A stretch of DNA of 42,947 nt from a virus. A program made the position numbers and the translations under genes. This document shows positions 24,436 through 32,543 of the stretch, one piece after another. The DNA is taken from the IMG/VR virus record IMGVR_UViG_3300013092_000224, positions 1 through 42,947 of that record. One strand, given 5' to 3'. How positions within the stretch are numbered: position 1 is the stretch's first letter; each line of letters starts with the position of its first letter. The notes beneath the pieces were generated by a model. The model was given only the letters and a program-made list of their open reading frames with translations. It was not told the DNA's origin and did not search any database.

Positions 24436-25694
24436 ATTGGGCGAGCCTTTTTAATGCTGGAAGGGGGCGGGGTGCCGATGGGCGTTCCGGTCTTGCCGTC
24501 GGCCATGTTGAGCGGTTGCAAATAGGTGTTGCCGCCGTCAATCGGCGACATGTTTTCCAGGCGGCGGATGTCGTTGACGGACAGCCAGCCCCATTGCCGC
24601 GCCATGGCGTAAGCGGAATAGCGCGATGCGGTATCGCCACGCAATAGGCCCGCCACGTCAAACTGGATGTAGTACCCGGCGGCACGTTCTTCCGCCGTCA
24701 ACAGATCCCGCTCCATGGTTTCTTCATGGCGCTTCAGCCACGGCATGAGGCAGTACATGATGAATTCCAGCGACTGCTGTTCGATGTTGTTGTTGGTCGA
24801 ACCTGACAGGTCGCCCAACATATGCGCCGGGATGCCGTAGATTCGCGCCACGTCGCGCACGCCGTAGCCGCGCGCTTCGATCAGTTGGGCATCCTCGTTG
24901 CTCATCGACAGCGGCTTGAATTCCATGCCTTCTTGCAGCAGGGCGATTTCGCCGATGTTCTCCGCGCCGGAATATTTGCGCTTCCAGTCAGCCAGAATCT
25001 TGTCTATCGCGCCTTGATCCTTGATACCGGGCGATGTAGCCGGGCGGGTGATCACACCAGACAACCGAGTGCCGTTGCCGAACACTTTGGCGGTGTGCTG
25101 TTCGCTGGCGGCGACGATGCCGAGGGCGTTGCGGTGCAGGGCGATGGGCGACAGGCCGGAATAGGCGTTATCCGATACCCAGCGCAGGTGATGGATGTTG
25201 CGCAGCGGGAAGGTTCCCTCCAGTCCGTCCGGTGCCATGAGGATGCGGTAGTAGGGCATCCGGTCTACCGGGCTGACCATGACTTGAACGCGGTCGGGGT
25301 GCAGCGGGTAGAGGCTTTGGGCGTTACCTTTTTTGTCGCGCTCGATCAGGGCGTAGGCGTTGCCGCGCAATCCCATGCTCATCTGCTTGTATTCGACCAT
25401 CTGGAACGGGGTCATCCAGGCGTTGGGGGTATCGATCAGCTTGGCGGCCGCGTTGTCGGTGATGGGCACCCGCGTGTCGCCATCCTTGCGGTACACGTGG
25501 CACGGCAGTTGGGCGATGGATTCAGCCAGGATGGTGCAGGCGCGTTGCACGGAAGTTAGCGCCATGGCTGTTGCCGGCGTGATCAGCGGCCCGGCATCCG
25601 ATGCGCCGCTCCAGCCGAGCATGGAACCTACCCAGCCGCCATTACCTGCCGGGAGATAGGCGCCGTTGCCGCCGAAGAATTGGGAGAAGAACAT
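24432..25694 (-). CDS. HK97-family portal protein
   Basis: A 420-residue protein that forms the dodecameric DNA gate of the capsid. Typical stretches are ALTSVQRACTILAESIAQLPCHVYR (about 45-70), PFQMVEYKQMSMGLRGNAYALIERD (about 95-120), WVSDNAYSGLSPIALHRNALG, and RDVARIYGIPAHMLGDLSGSTNNNIEQQSLEF near the middle. The C-terminus is polar and short. Overlaps with both neighbours place it in one translational chain from terminase to protease. Confidence 0.93.
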   Translation of the reverse strand: MFFSQFFGGNGAYLPAGNGGWVGSMLGWSGASDAGPLITPATAMALTSVQRACTILAESIAQLPCHVYRKDGDTRVPITDNAAAKLIDTPNAWMTPFQMVEYKQMSMGLRGNAYALIERDKKGNAQSLYPLHPDRVQVMVSPVDRMPYYRILMAPDGLEGTFPLRNIHHLRWVSDNAYSGLSPIALHRNALGIVAASEQHTAKVFGNGTRLSGVITRPATSPGIKDQGAIDKILADWKRKYSGAENIGEIALLQEGMEFKPLSMSNEDAQLIEARGYGVRDVARIYGIPAHMLGDLSGSTNNNIEQQSLEFIMYCLMPWLKRHEETMERDLLTAEERAAGYYIQFDVAGLLRGDTASRYSAYAMARQWGWLSVNDIRRLENMSPIDGGNTYLQPLNMADGKTGTPIGTPPPSSIKKARPI

Positions 25695-25888
25695 CAGGAT
25701 TTACGGCTCAGGTTGGCAACGGTTTTTGCGACCATGAATGACCACGCCAGCATAAACAGACCGGCGAAGATCAGCGCGGCGGGAACAGAAAAAAGGGCGA
25801 TTCCGATAATCAGCACGGCAAAGCCGAGTACGCCGGCGATTTGGCCGATGGTGGCCATTTTCTTAAATTCCGATGGTGCCTGATTCAT
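25694..25888 (-). CDS. Small membrane protein between terminase and portal
   Basis: A 64-residue protein with two hydrophobic segments (about 14-33, IAGVLGFAVLIIGIALFSV, and 34-55, PAALIFAGLFMLAWSFMVA). The start at 25888 has GGAGAG upstream and overlaps the terminase by 26 bases; an inner ATG lacks a ribosome site. Small genes of this kind are sometimes seen at this place in HK97-like phages. Function unknown; superinfection exclusion is one possibility. Confidence 0.6.
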   Translation of the reverse strand: MNQAPSEFKKMATIGQIAGVLGFAVLIIGIALFSVPAALIFAGLFMLAWSFMVAKTVANLSRKS

Positions 25889-27383
25889 AGATACTCTCTC
25901 CCTGGGGTTCTCCGGCCATCTGCGATACGCCTATCGCCATTGCCAGCGCGACCAGCCCGTCGATGCGGCCGGTGGCCTTGTGTTTGTCGAGCTTGCGATT
26001 GCCGGCTGCGTCCTTGGTGACGACAGCATTGGCGGCACATAGGGTCAATACCGGGTGCATGCCGTGTGCGATGCGGGCATTCAGCAGTTCGGATTCGAGT
26101 GCGTCGAGCGCCGGGGACATATCCTTGAAGCCCTGGCCGAACTCGGACAGCGGCAGGGTGATGCCTTGGGCGTCGAGTTCCTTTTGCAGGAGTTCAATGC
26201 GCCAGCGGTCATAGGCAATCGCGCGCACATCCAGCATGCCGAGAATTGCGCCGATGTCTTGCGCGACGTAGTCGTAATCGACGGTCGCGCCGGGTGTGGT
26301 GTGCAAATAACCCTGTCGTGCCCACACGTCATAGGGGGCGCGGTCACGTTTTGCGCGCTCGGCCAGCCCTTGTTCGGGTGTCCAGAAGTGCGGGGTGACG
26401 TGCCACACGCCGGCGATCTTGCCGACGATCACCAGTGCGGTCAGGTCGGTGCGAGCCGACAGGTCGAGGCCACACCAGACTGGCGCGCTGCCGTATTCCA
26501 TCACCATGCCGCCGCAGGATTTCCATACATCCACCGAGATGAACGGGCAGACGGTGGACACCCGCTGATTCAGGCACAGGTTGCGGAAGGTGTTTTCTGC
26601 ACTCGGCATTCTTGACGCTTGCTTGGCTTGTTCGGCCAGGTCGTCGAGGTTGCGGAAGATGCCCAGTGCGGGATTGGCGGCTTTCCATGCTTTCTTGTCC
26701 AGCAGGTCGGCGTCTTTCGGCGCGGCATAGACGTGTGAGACGATGCGCGGGTCGTTCGATTTCTCGGCGTCGTCTATCCATTGCGAAAACAGGTCGGCAT
26801 CGTCCGATGCCTGGGTGCTGATGGCGATGAGGATAGGCGCTTCATGCGCGCCCTGGGCGGTGGTGATGGCGTCGATGAAGTCATCTTGCGGGCCTTTGAC
26901 TTGGCCGACTTCGTCGAGGATGGCGATCACGGGACTCAGCCCCATCGCGGTGGTGCCGTCAGCGGCCAAGGCGCGGTATTCGACGTTGAGCGGCAGGCCG
27001 ATCAGGCGTTTGCCGGAGGGTACGATGCGCACCAGGCTGGATAAGCGCGGGGAAAGTTGCACCATTTTCGATGAATAGTTGAATACCTGTGCGGCTTGCT
27101 CCCGGCTTCTTGCGCCGCTGACGATCTGACTGTTCTGCTTGGCTTCCGGGCCGACCAGGTGCGCCAGCATGATGCCGGCGATCAGCGCGGTCTTGCCGTT
27201 CTTGCGGGCGATGCTGAGATAGGCCCGCCGTGTTCCGCGCGGGTTGTCGTAAATCTGGCGGATGAAGCGTTTCTGGAACGGCGCGAGCTTGATTGGCTGG
27301 CCGACGTGCTCGCCTTCGGGGACGAGCAGATAATTTTCCAGAAATGAAATGACACGGTCGCCTCGGGTTTGCTTCTTTGCCAT
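25863..27383 (-). CDS. terL: Terminase large subunit
   Basis: A 506-residue DNA-packaging motor (Terminase_1 type). The ATPase Walker A is SIARKNGKT (57-65), the Walker B AILDEV (154-159), and a coupling motif ILIAISTQ follows at about 184-191. The nuclease domain has GLDLSARTD (Asp307), AIAYDRW (Asp392) and GRIDGLVALAMA near 480. The length and motifs fit HK97-like cos phages, which also carry a small HNH protein as here. It is separated from the small subunit by the methyltransferase and by a plus-strand gene pair. Confidence 0.95.
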   Translation of the reverse strand: MAKKQTRGDRVISFLENYLLVPEGEHVGQPIKLAPFQKRFIRQIYDNPRGTRRAYLSIARKNGKTALIAGIMLAHLVGPEAKQNSQIVSGARSREQAAQVFNYSSKMVQLSPRLSSLVRIVPSGKRLIGLPLNVEYRALAADGTTAMGLSPVIAILDEVGQVKGPQDDFIDAITTAQGAHEAPILIAISTQASDDADLFSQWIDDAEKSNDPRIVSHVYAAPKDADLLDKKAWKAANPALGIFRNLDDLAEQAKQASRMPSAENTFRNLCLNQRVSTVCPFISVDVWKSCGGMVMEYGSAPVWCGLDLSARTDLTALVIVGKIAGVWHVTPHFWTPEQGLAERAKRDRAPYDVWARQGYLHTTPGATVDYDYVAQDIGAILGMLDVRAIAYDRWRIELLQKELDAQGITLPLSEFGQGFKDMSPALDALESELLNARIAHGMHPVLTLCAANAVVTKDAAGNRKLDKHKATGRIDGLVALAMAIGVSQMAGEPQGESIYESGTIGI

Positions 27384-27481
27384 GAGCTACAAGATGAAGA
27401 CGCACGTCATACCGGCCTCGCAATCAAGAAATGGGAGAATGTTGATCAGGGTTAATTTATTTACTTTTTCAGATGCTTTAC

Positions 27482-27510
27482 TTGATTTGGTGAAGCCACT
27501 TCACTATCAT
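27482..27510 (+). promoter_or_regulatory. Sigma-70 promoter of the DUF4160 gene pair
   Basis: TTGATT (27482-27487), a 17-base spacer and TATCAT (27505-27510). The ATG at 27518 is where transcription should begin, so the first message is probably leaderless. Confidence 0.65.
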
Positions 27511-27517
27511 TCAGCGT

Positions 27518-27751
27518 ATGGACAGCACCATTCACCGCTTCAAAAACGCCAGAATCGCCATGTTTCTCGGCGACCATCCACCCGCGCACGTGCATTTACT
27601 CGGGCCTGGGCTCAAGGTGTCCATTGAGGTGGCGACGTTAATAACCAAGGGGCGTGCCGATGCCAAGACACTGGCAGAAGCCTGTGCATGGATTGCTGAC
27701 AATCGTGAAACCATCATGCGGATATGGATCGAACGAGGAGCAAAGCGATGA
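27518..27751 (+). CDS. DUF4160 protein, possible toxin
   Basis: A 77-residue protein with the DUF4160 pattern: STIHRFKNARIAMFLGDHPPAHVHLLGPG, with the conserved HPPxHxH core, then VATLITKGRADAKTLAEACAWIADNRETIMRIW. The family often pairs with a DUF2442 protein and the pair is suspected to be a toxin-antitoxin-like unit; that function is not established for this case. It lies on the opposite strand to all its neighbours, has its own promoter and overlaps the next gene by four bases. Confidence 0.85.
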   Translation: MDSTIHRFKNARIAMFLGDHPPAHVHLLGPGLKVSIEVATLITKGRADAKTLAEACAWIADNRETIMRIWIERGAKR

Positions 27752-28188
27752 AACAACAGAACATCACTACCGTGGCCGTCATCGGCAAGAAATCGGTCGG
27801 TATTACTTGGGACAGCGGCAAAGTTGACCGAGTCGACCTATCTGCTCTGATTGCCGATCTTGCCGGGCTGGCCGCGCTGGACAATACCGCTACGTTTACC
27901 GCCTGCACCGTCGGTGAAGATGGCTGGTCGTTGATCTGGCCCAATGGTGCTGAAATTGGCACGGATACCCTCTGGCGCATGGCTCGCGAACAGTCTGGGG
28001 AGGCAACGCCCATTGATGAGTTTGCCGCTTGGCGCGTCCGCAATCGACTGTCACTATCTGATGCCGCGCAGGCACTCGGCATCACTCGGCGCATGGTGGC
28101 GTACTACGAAGCCGGACGCTACCTGATTCCACGCATGGTCGGTCTGGCGATCAAGGGTTGGGAAGCGGAGCATCGTAGTCACGCTTAA
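27748..28188 (+). CDS. DUF2442-like protein with HTH domain, possible antitoxin
   Basis: A 146-residue two-part protein. Residues 1-70 resemble DUF2442 (VGITWDSGKVDRVDLSALIADL, then WSLIWPNGAEIGTDTLW). Residues about 85-140 form an XRE helix-turn-helix (FAAWRVRNRLSLSDAAQALGITRRMVAYYEAG). The HTH suggests DNA binding and self-control of the pair. The ATG at 27748 is preceded by GAGGAG and overlaps the DUF4160 stop (ATGA). Its stop overlaps the methyltransferase stop on the other strand by four bases. Confidence 0.85.
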   Translation: MKQQNITTVAVIGKKSVGITWDSGKVDRVDLSALIADLAGLAALDNTATFTACTVGEDGWSLIWPNGAEIGTDTLWRMAREQSGEATPIDEFAAWRVRNRLSLSDAAQALGITRRMVAYYEAGRYLIPRMVGLAIKGWEAEHRSHA

Positions 28189-29411
28189 GCCTCCGGGAAC
28201 GCCTCGCCGCTCGCTTCCAGGGTCGCGGCTTTGCCGCTAAATTCCTGCCAGCGCTTGACGATAACGTCCACGTATTTCGGGTCTAGCTCCATCAGCCGGG
28301 CATGCCGACCGTTTTTCTCTGCAGCGATGGCGGTGGTTCCGCTTCCGCCGAAGAGATCCAGGACGACGTCGGCACCCTTAGTGTTGTTCAGCATCTGATA
28401 TTCGAACAAGGCGACGGGCTTCATGGTTGGATGTTCGCCATTGCGCGACGGCTTGTCGAATTCGAGGATAGTGGTCTGCTTGCGATCCGCCGCCCACAGA
28501 TGCCCGGCTCCATCCTTCCAGCCGTACAAGCACGGCTCGTGCTTCCAGTGATAATCCTGCCGCCCCATCACGAGGCTCGATTTCTTCCAGATCAAGCACT
28601 GGCGCACGGTCAGTCCCGCATCCTTGCAGGCGCCCCTGAAATTGTAGCCCTCCGAGTCGGCGTGCCAGATGTAGAAAACGGCGCCGGGTTTCATGACGGT
28701 GGTTGCCGTGGTGAAGGCATCCCGCAGGAACTGGCGGAAGGCGTCATCGCTCATGGCATCGTTCTGGATCGTCAGCTTGTCGGCCGTGCCGCCCTGGTAG
28801 GCGACGTTATAGGGAGGATCGGTTAGCAGCATGTCTGCCTGGCCACCGGCCATCAGCTTCTCTACCGCGTCGATGCTGGTGCTATCCCCGCACATCACTC
28901 GGTGTTTGCCGAGAATCCAGACGTCACCCAGGACGCTGACCGGGGTTTCCGGCGGTTCAGGTGTGGCGTCCTCGTCGGTCAGTCCGGCGGGGATTTCGTC
29001 GAGCATCAGCGCCGCCAATTCCTCGGCAGTAAAACCCGTCAGCGCGGTGTCGTAACCGGCGGCCATCAGGTCGGCCAACTCGACCGCTAGCATGGATTCG
29101 TCCCATCCGCCCGAGAGCGCCAGACGGTTGTCTGCGATCACATAGGCGCGCCGCTGCATCTCCGTCAGGTGCGTGAGCCGTATGCAAGGAACATCATCCA
29201 GGCCCAGCTTCTGCGCGCCCAGTACGCGGCAATGCCCAGCGATAATTCCGTCCTCTGCGTCAATCAATACCGGATTGGTGAATCCGAACTCGCGGATGCT
29301 TCCGGCAATCTGCGCGATCTGGGCATCGCTATGGGTGCGGCTGTTCCGTGCGTAAGGAATCAACTTCTCAACGGCGATCTGCTCGATCTGATGTTTCGCG
29401 TCTTGCTTCAT
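28185..29411 (-). CDS. ParB-domain DNA methyltransferase
   Basis: A 408-residue protein. Residues about 10-130 are a ParB/sulfiredoxin-like domain (EKLIPYARNSRTHSDAQIAQI, ending GIIAGHCRVLGAQKLG). The remainder is a beta-class N4/N6 amino-methyltransferase: motif IV TDPPYN (197-202) precedes the AdoMet-binding motif I DLFGGSGTT (352-360). Enzymes of this form methylate adenine or cytosine and are common in the packaging region of phages, where they may protect phage DNA from host restriction. No matching restriction enzyme is present, so it is an orphan. It overlaps the small terminase gene by four bases. Confidence 0.92.
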   Translation of the reverse strand: MKQDAKHQIEQIAVEKLIPYARNSRTHSDAQIAQIAGSIREFGFTNPVLIDAEDGIIAGHCRVLGAQKLGLDDVPCIRLTHLTEMQRRAYVIADNRLALSGGWDESMLAVELADLMAAGYDTALTGFTAEELAALMLDEIPAGLTDEDATPEPPETPVSVLGDVWILGKHRVMCGDSTSIDAVEKLMAGGQADMLLTDPPYNVAYQGGTADKLTIQNDAMSDDAFRQFLRDAFTTATTVMKPGAVFYIWHADSEGYNFRGACKDAGLTVRQCLIWKKSSLVMGRQDYHWKHEPCLYGWKDGAGHLWAADRKQTTILEFDKPSRNGEHPTMKPVALFEYQMLNNTKGADVVLDLFGGSGTTAIAAEKNGRHARLMELDPKYVDVIVKRWQEFSGKAATLEASGEAFPEA

Positions 29412-29872
29412 GTCGGCCTCGCTATCAAATCATCCACATCGGTAAACGTATTCCGGTATCCGGCCTGCGCGAATCCGCCGGCATTCTTGGTGCGCGGGTC
29501 GGTCTCGGTCTGCGCCAGGCTCAGGCTGCGGATGATCGAAAGCTGCTGGCGTTGCAAGGTGTCGATGATGGACAGCAGCGGGTTGGGGATCGGCGTGCCG
29601 CGCGGGTTTTTCATAATCACGCCGGTCTTGTCGAGCATTTCTTGATGCTTGCGGATGTCGGCTTCGATGCGCACGATCTTGGCCACCAGGATCAAATCCA
29701 GATCCCGCCAGTCAGAGTACGCACGGGCACGGGTGAACTGCCGCCAGATGACCATTTCGTCATCGTTGCGCAGGATCACGCCTTCGGGCAGTGGGATATC
29801 CGCCGATACCGATCCGGCCATGCCGGCCGCGACCATTGTCGAGTTGCGGCCCAGCCGTTGTACTTTTGCCAT
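29408..29872 (-). CDS. terS: Terminase small subunit
   Basis: A 154-residue protein. It has WRQFTRARAYSDWRDLDLILVAKIVRIEADIRKHQEMLDKTG, then RGTPIPNPLLSIIDTLQRQQLSIIRSLSLAQ, typical of P27-like small terminase subunits. It recognises the packaging site (cos or pac) and hands the DNA to the large subunit. Position between HNH and methyltransferase genes and ahead of the large subunit supports the call. Confidence 0.82.
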   Translation of the reverse strand: MAKVQRLGRNSTMVAAGMAGSVSADIPLPEGVILRNDDEMVIWRQFTRARAYSDWRDLDLILVAKIVRIEADIRKHQEMLDKTGVIMKNPRGTPIPNPLLSIIDTLQRQQLSIIRSLSLAQTETDPRTKNAGGFAQAGYRNTFTDVDDLIARPT

Positions 29873-29892
29873 TTTTACGGACGCTCCGGTTC

Positions 29893-30090
29893 CTACAGAT
29901 CAGACGGTCGGCTTTCGGTTGGGGTACGGGCGTCGAGATACGAGACCAGGGCGTCATAACTGGCGCCATCGTCGATCATGCGTTCCAGTGCGTCAGTCCA
30001 TCTGCGCTTGAGCCGTTCGGCGACAACCTGGCCGGCAGCGTGAGATTGTTTGTTGATGGTTGCCCTGAGGTGCGCCGCTAGTTTTTTCAT
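29893..30090 (-). CDS. Small basic phage protein next to the small terminase
   Basis: A 65-residue, mostly helical protein (KKLAAHLRATINKQSHAAGQVVAERLKRRWTDALERMIDDGASYDALVSYL). GAGGG lies about eight bases before the ATG. No family recognised. Location just before the terminase genes suggests a packaging accessory or DNA-binding role, which is inference. Confidence 0.55.
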   Translation of the reverse strand: MKKLAAHLRATINKQSHAAGQVVAERLKRRWTDALERMIDDGASYDALVSYLDARTPTESRPSDL

Positions 30091-30269
30091 GGATCAATTC
30101 CCTCGTGCGAGCACGCTCCCTGACACGCATGAGGCGACGCAAAATGATCATTTCAGAGTCGTTTTCGCAGGATGACGGCCGCCGAATTCTTGGCATTTTT
30201 CCGTAAGTTTTTTAAAGGAAAGGAGCCCACACGGTGCTGCGCAAGCGACCTACAAGGATTTGATGTCCC
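30091..30269. other. Non-coding stretch that may hold the cos site
   Basis: 179 bases between the HNH and small-terminase-side genes, where cos lies in many HK97-like phages. It contains a perfect 12-base palindrome AAATGATCATTT at 30142-30153 and an AT-rich tract near 30198-30222. The cutting site itself was not identified. Confidence 0.4.
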
Positions 30270-30572
30270 CTACCCCTTGTTCCAGTGATGACCGGGCGAT
30301 AGCGGCAGTCCATCCACGCCGCAAGCGCCGCTGGGACGCTGCCCTTTGTCATCGCGGGTCTTTTCGTCGTGACATGCGCGGCAGATGGATTGCAAGTTTT
30401 CGTCATCATTCCCGCCTCCCTTTGAGACTGGAACAATGTGGTCGACTTGCTGCGCCAGCGTTAGCCGTCCTTGCTTCTGGCATTGCTGGCACACGCCACA
30501 GTCACGCCGCAGGATGCGGCTCCGAATCTTTGCCCAGGCGTGGCCGGACTTGTCGCTTAGTCGTTGGTTCAT
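30270..30572 (-). CDS. HNH endonuclease of the packaging module
   Basis: A 100-residue nuclease. Zinc-binding Cys pairs (CGVCQQC near 25-31 and CRACH at 64-68) frame the HNH core VDHIVPVSKGGGNDDENLQ (43-61) with Asp44/His45 and the Asn59/His68 positions. In HK97-type phages such a protein works with the terminase at cos. The start at 30572 is chosen because it overlaps the stop of a 22-codon leader (ATGA); a longer frame upstream is without a ribosome site. Confidence 0.9.
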   Translation of the reverse strand: MNQRLSDKSGHAWAKIRSRILRRDCGVCQQCQKQGRLTLAQQVDHIVPVSKGGGNDDENLQSICRACHDEKTRDDKGQRPSGACGVDGLPLSPGHHWNKG

Positions 30573-30637
30573 GGGAAAGACGAGCGCGTGCGGCCCTCGC
30601 CGATGATAGCCACCGGGCGGGTGATGAATGGTTTCAT
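30569..30637 (-). CDS. 22-residue leader peptide ahead of the HNH gene
   Basis: A short frame MKPFITRPVAIIGEGRTRSS.. ending in TGA that overlaps the HNH start codon as ATGA. GGAG lies a little upstream of its ATG, and the HNH gene itself has no clear ribosome site, so this frame may be needed for coupled translation. It could instead be chance. Confidence 0.4.
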   Translation of the reverse strand: MKPFITRPVAIIGEGRTRSSFP

Positions 30638-30675
30638 GGGGAGGACTCCGTTGCGAGGGAATGCTAGAAACGACA

Positions 30676-30704
30676 ACGCCCACTCAGGTTCCCCCGGTGG
30701 GCGT
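30676..30704 (-). terminator. Hairpin after the NYN gene
   Basis: ACGCCCAC (30676-30683) pairs with GTGGGCGT (30697-30704) around a 13-base loop. The T-run on the minus side is broken (TGTCGTTT), so termination may be weak. It lies between the NYN gene and the HNH packaging gene. Confidence 0.45.
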
Positions 30705-30791
30705 AGCTTTTAAAAGTACAACATCACTGTACCTTGTGTGAGCAAAGATTCAAGTAGGTTTATCCGAGGCGATGGAAATATTTTTCTCGAA

Positions 30792-31448
30792 CTACCAAGT
30801 TTCGGGTTTGTGAATTGCCGAGTGTGGAATCCGGTCTGGTAGTTGTGCATTTCGCAGGTGAACAGGGCTGAGGGGTTTGGCCCAATGCGTATGTTGTTCC
30901 AAGTCACCCGAGATGCGCCGGTGATCGTCACCGGAGATGGGCGCAACCAGCCCCAATCTCAAATGCGGATGGTAACGACGAATCGTTGCAAGGGCTGCCT
31001 CAAGGTCAGTATCGTTGCTGCAAACCACAGCCTGCTCATAGGCTCCTGTCCAGGCTCCAGCAATGAGATCAGCAGCAAGATTGACGTCGGTTTTCTTTTC
31101 GTTGAAATCGTACACCTGCACCATTTGCAGATGCGGAGCTTCAGGAATAGGGCGCACCAACCGCTGAAATGGCGTTGTCGCGATGATTTTTCCTTCGATG
31201 ACGGTCACGCGGCCTGGATACATCTTGCGCAAAGCTTGCAGGTAGCGGCGCTGACGCTGGGGCGATTCTGCGTCGTCCGACATCCGGCCCAGTACGGGTG
31301 CGGTGTAGTAGCGCACCTCTATAAGATCCGCTTCTGGGTCGAGAACGTGATCCCGGAACAGAACGAACAAGTCCAACCACTTGAGCGTGGTTTTTCTCAA
31401 CAACCCGTAGTAGAGGTTGTAGCCATCGACATAGACGACCGTTCGCAA
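30792..31448 (-). CDS. NYN-domain (PIN-like) nuclease
   Basis: A 218-residue protein. It begins RTVVYVDGYNLYYGLL with the conserved DGYNL motif, then KKTDVNLAADLIAGA and VVCSNDTDLEAAL: the NYN/LabA-like PIN-fold core with Asp residues that would hold a metal. Such proteins are thought to cut RNA, and the target is unknown. The proposed start is TTG at 31448, with GGAG about ten bases upstream; a longer reading to 31526 runs through a hairpin. The gene stands apart from the replication genes and might be a moron. Confidence 0.8.
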   Translation of the reverse strand: MRTVVYVDGYNLYYGLLRKTTLKWLDLFVLFRDHVLDPEADLIEVRYYTAPVLGRMSDDAESPQRQRRYLQALRKMYPGRVTVIEGKIIATTPFQRLVRPIPEAPHLQMVQVYDFNEKKTDVNLAADLIAGAWTGAYEQAVVCSNDTDLEAALATIRRYHPHLRLGLVAPISGDDHRRISGDLEQHTHWAKPLSPVHLRNAQLPDRIPHSAIHKPETW

Positions 31449-31471
31449 AAAGCATCTCCAGAAGTGACAAA

Positions 31472-31487
31472 GCCGCCCGAAGGCGGC
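31472..31487 (-). terminator. Short GC hairpin between NYN and DUF6456-like genes
   Basis: GCCGCC / GGCGGC (31472-31477 with 31482-31487) around a 4-base loop, followed on the minus strand by TTTG only. It is a stable hairpin with a poor U-tract, so a weak terminator or processing site. Confidence 0.4.
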
Positions 31488-31545
31488 CTGTCGCCCCAAA
31501 AGCATCCGGCCAAACCGGACGGTCAAGGGGTGAGTCGTGAATTAA

Positions 31546-32178
31546 TCATACACCAACTTTGAATTCAGTCGCAAGCTGATTTTGCCCAGTCGTCGGGTGT
31601 CCAGTATCACTTCCCGATGGTGGACGAGCCATTCCCCTGTCGTTTCCCCGCTCATACCCGTAATGCCGCGCCAACACCCCCAGCGCCGCAATCAGGATGC
31701 CTTTGCCCTCGTGCACTGAGATCGGCTTGCCACTCCACCCCTCCCGCAATGCCCACTCCCGCACCGACATTCCCAAGCCAGCGACGTACCACAACGCCGA
31801 TCCTCCCGGACTGCTCACACCGCCCACCGCATCCAGTGCCTGACCGACGCGCTTGTGGGCATAGGCGCTGTGCTCGGTCATGGTGTCACCAGCGCCATGT
31901 CCGCCGATGCGCTGCAGCTTCAACGTCCTTAGGCCGCAGATCTGCGCCGCATAGAACTCCTGCGAGAACTGCTGCCCGGCATCGTGCATGGCCCCGGTGA
32001 TCGTGCCGTTACGCAGCATCAGCCCCAGCGTGTCCACGGTGCGGAAGTGACCGGCCTGTCGCTGGTCGCCATCCTCACAGACGTACTGCGCCACGCTGCC
32101 GTCGGGGCGTTCGATCCAGTCGCCGATACGCGGCTCCCGTTCTGCTGTGGCCTTCGGCGTTTTGGTTTTCTTGCTCAT
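31546..32178 (-). CDS. DUF6456-like protein, possible late regulator
   Basis: A 210-residue protein. Its core, DTLGLMLRNGTITGAMHDAGQQFSQEFYAAQ, later LDAVGG..SALWYVAGLGMSVREWALREGW and GILIAALGVLARHYGY, fits the DUF6456 pattern of helical proteins that often end early operons of phages. It may bind DNA, and its place between replication and packaging genes is where antiterminators or late activators tend to lie. That role is inference. Its start overlaps the upstream stop by four bases. Confidence 0.65.
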   Translation of the reverse strand: MSKKTKTPKATAEREPRIGDWIERPDGSVAQYVCEDGDQRQAGHFRTVDTLGLMLRNGTITGAMHDAGQQFSQEFYAAQICGLRTLKLQRIGGHGAGDTMTEHSAYAHKRVGQALDAVGGVSSPGGSALWYVAGLGMSVREWALREGWSGKPISVHEGKGILIAALGVLARHYGYERGNDRGMARPPSGSDTGHPTTGQNQLATEFKVGV

Positions 32179-32543
32179 GGCCGGCCCTCCCCGAGCTGTC
32201 CGAGGGTGGCGAGCGCACCATCGCGGCTGCGCTGAATGGTGATGGATTTGCGGGTGGTCGCCACCACCGTCCAGGTCTCATTATCGCCACGGTCGATCAC
32301 GTCGCCCTCCTGCCAAGCTGTGCTCTGTCGGCTGGACGGGGTGCGAGCGCCATAGAGTCTGGTGGCGATGCCGGTCAGAAACGCCCGATCCCACTCGTCG
32401 TAGATTTCGTCGAGATGAACCACCACGATGGCCTGCTTGTGCCAGGCGGCGGCGCGCATGGCTCGAAGCTCGTCGGCGCTGGCTGGTGTCTGCGGTGCCA
32501 ATCTGCCCAGCACGCAGGGAATGGAAGCTGTGCTCGTTTTCAT
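32175..32543 (-). CDS. Unknown 122-residue phage protein
   Basis: No family recognised. It has a helical first half (SADELRAMRAAAWHKQAIVVVHLDEIYDEWDRAFLTGIATRLYG) and a beta-rich second half (GDVIDRGDNETWTVVATTRKSITIQRS). GGAGG precedes the ATG at 32543. Both ends overlap neighbours by four bases, so it is translated in a chain with the RuvC-like and DUF6456-like genes. Confidence 0.65.
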   Translation of the reverse strand: MKTSTASIPCVLGRLAPQTPASADELRAMRAAAWHKQAIVVVHLDEIYDEWDRAFLTGIATRLYGARTPSSRQSTAWQEGDVIDRGDNETWTVVATTRKSITIQRSRDGALATLGQLGEGRP

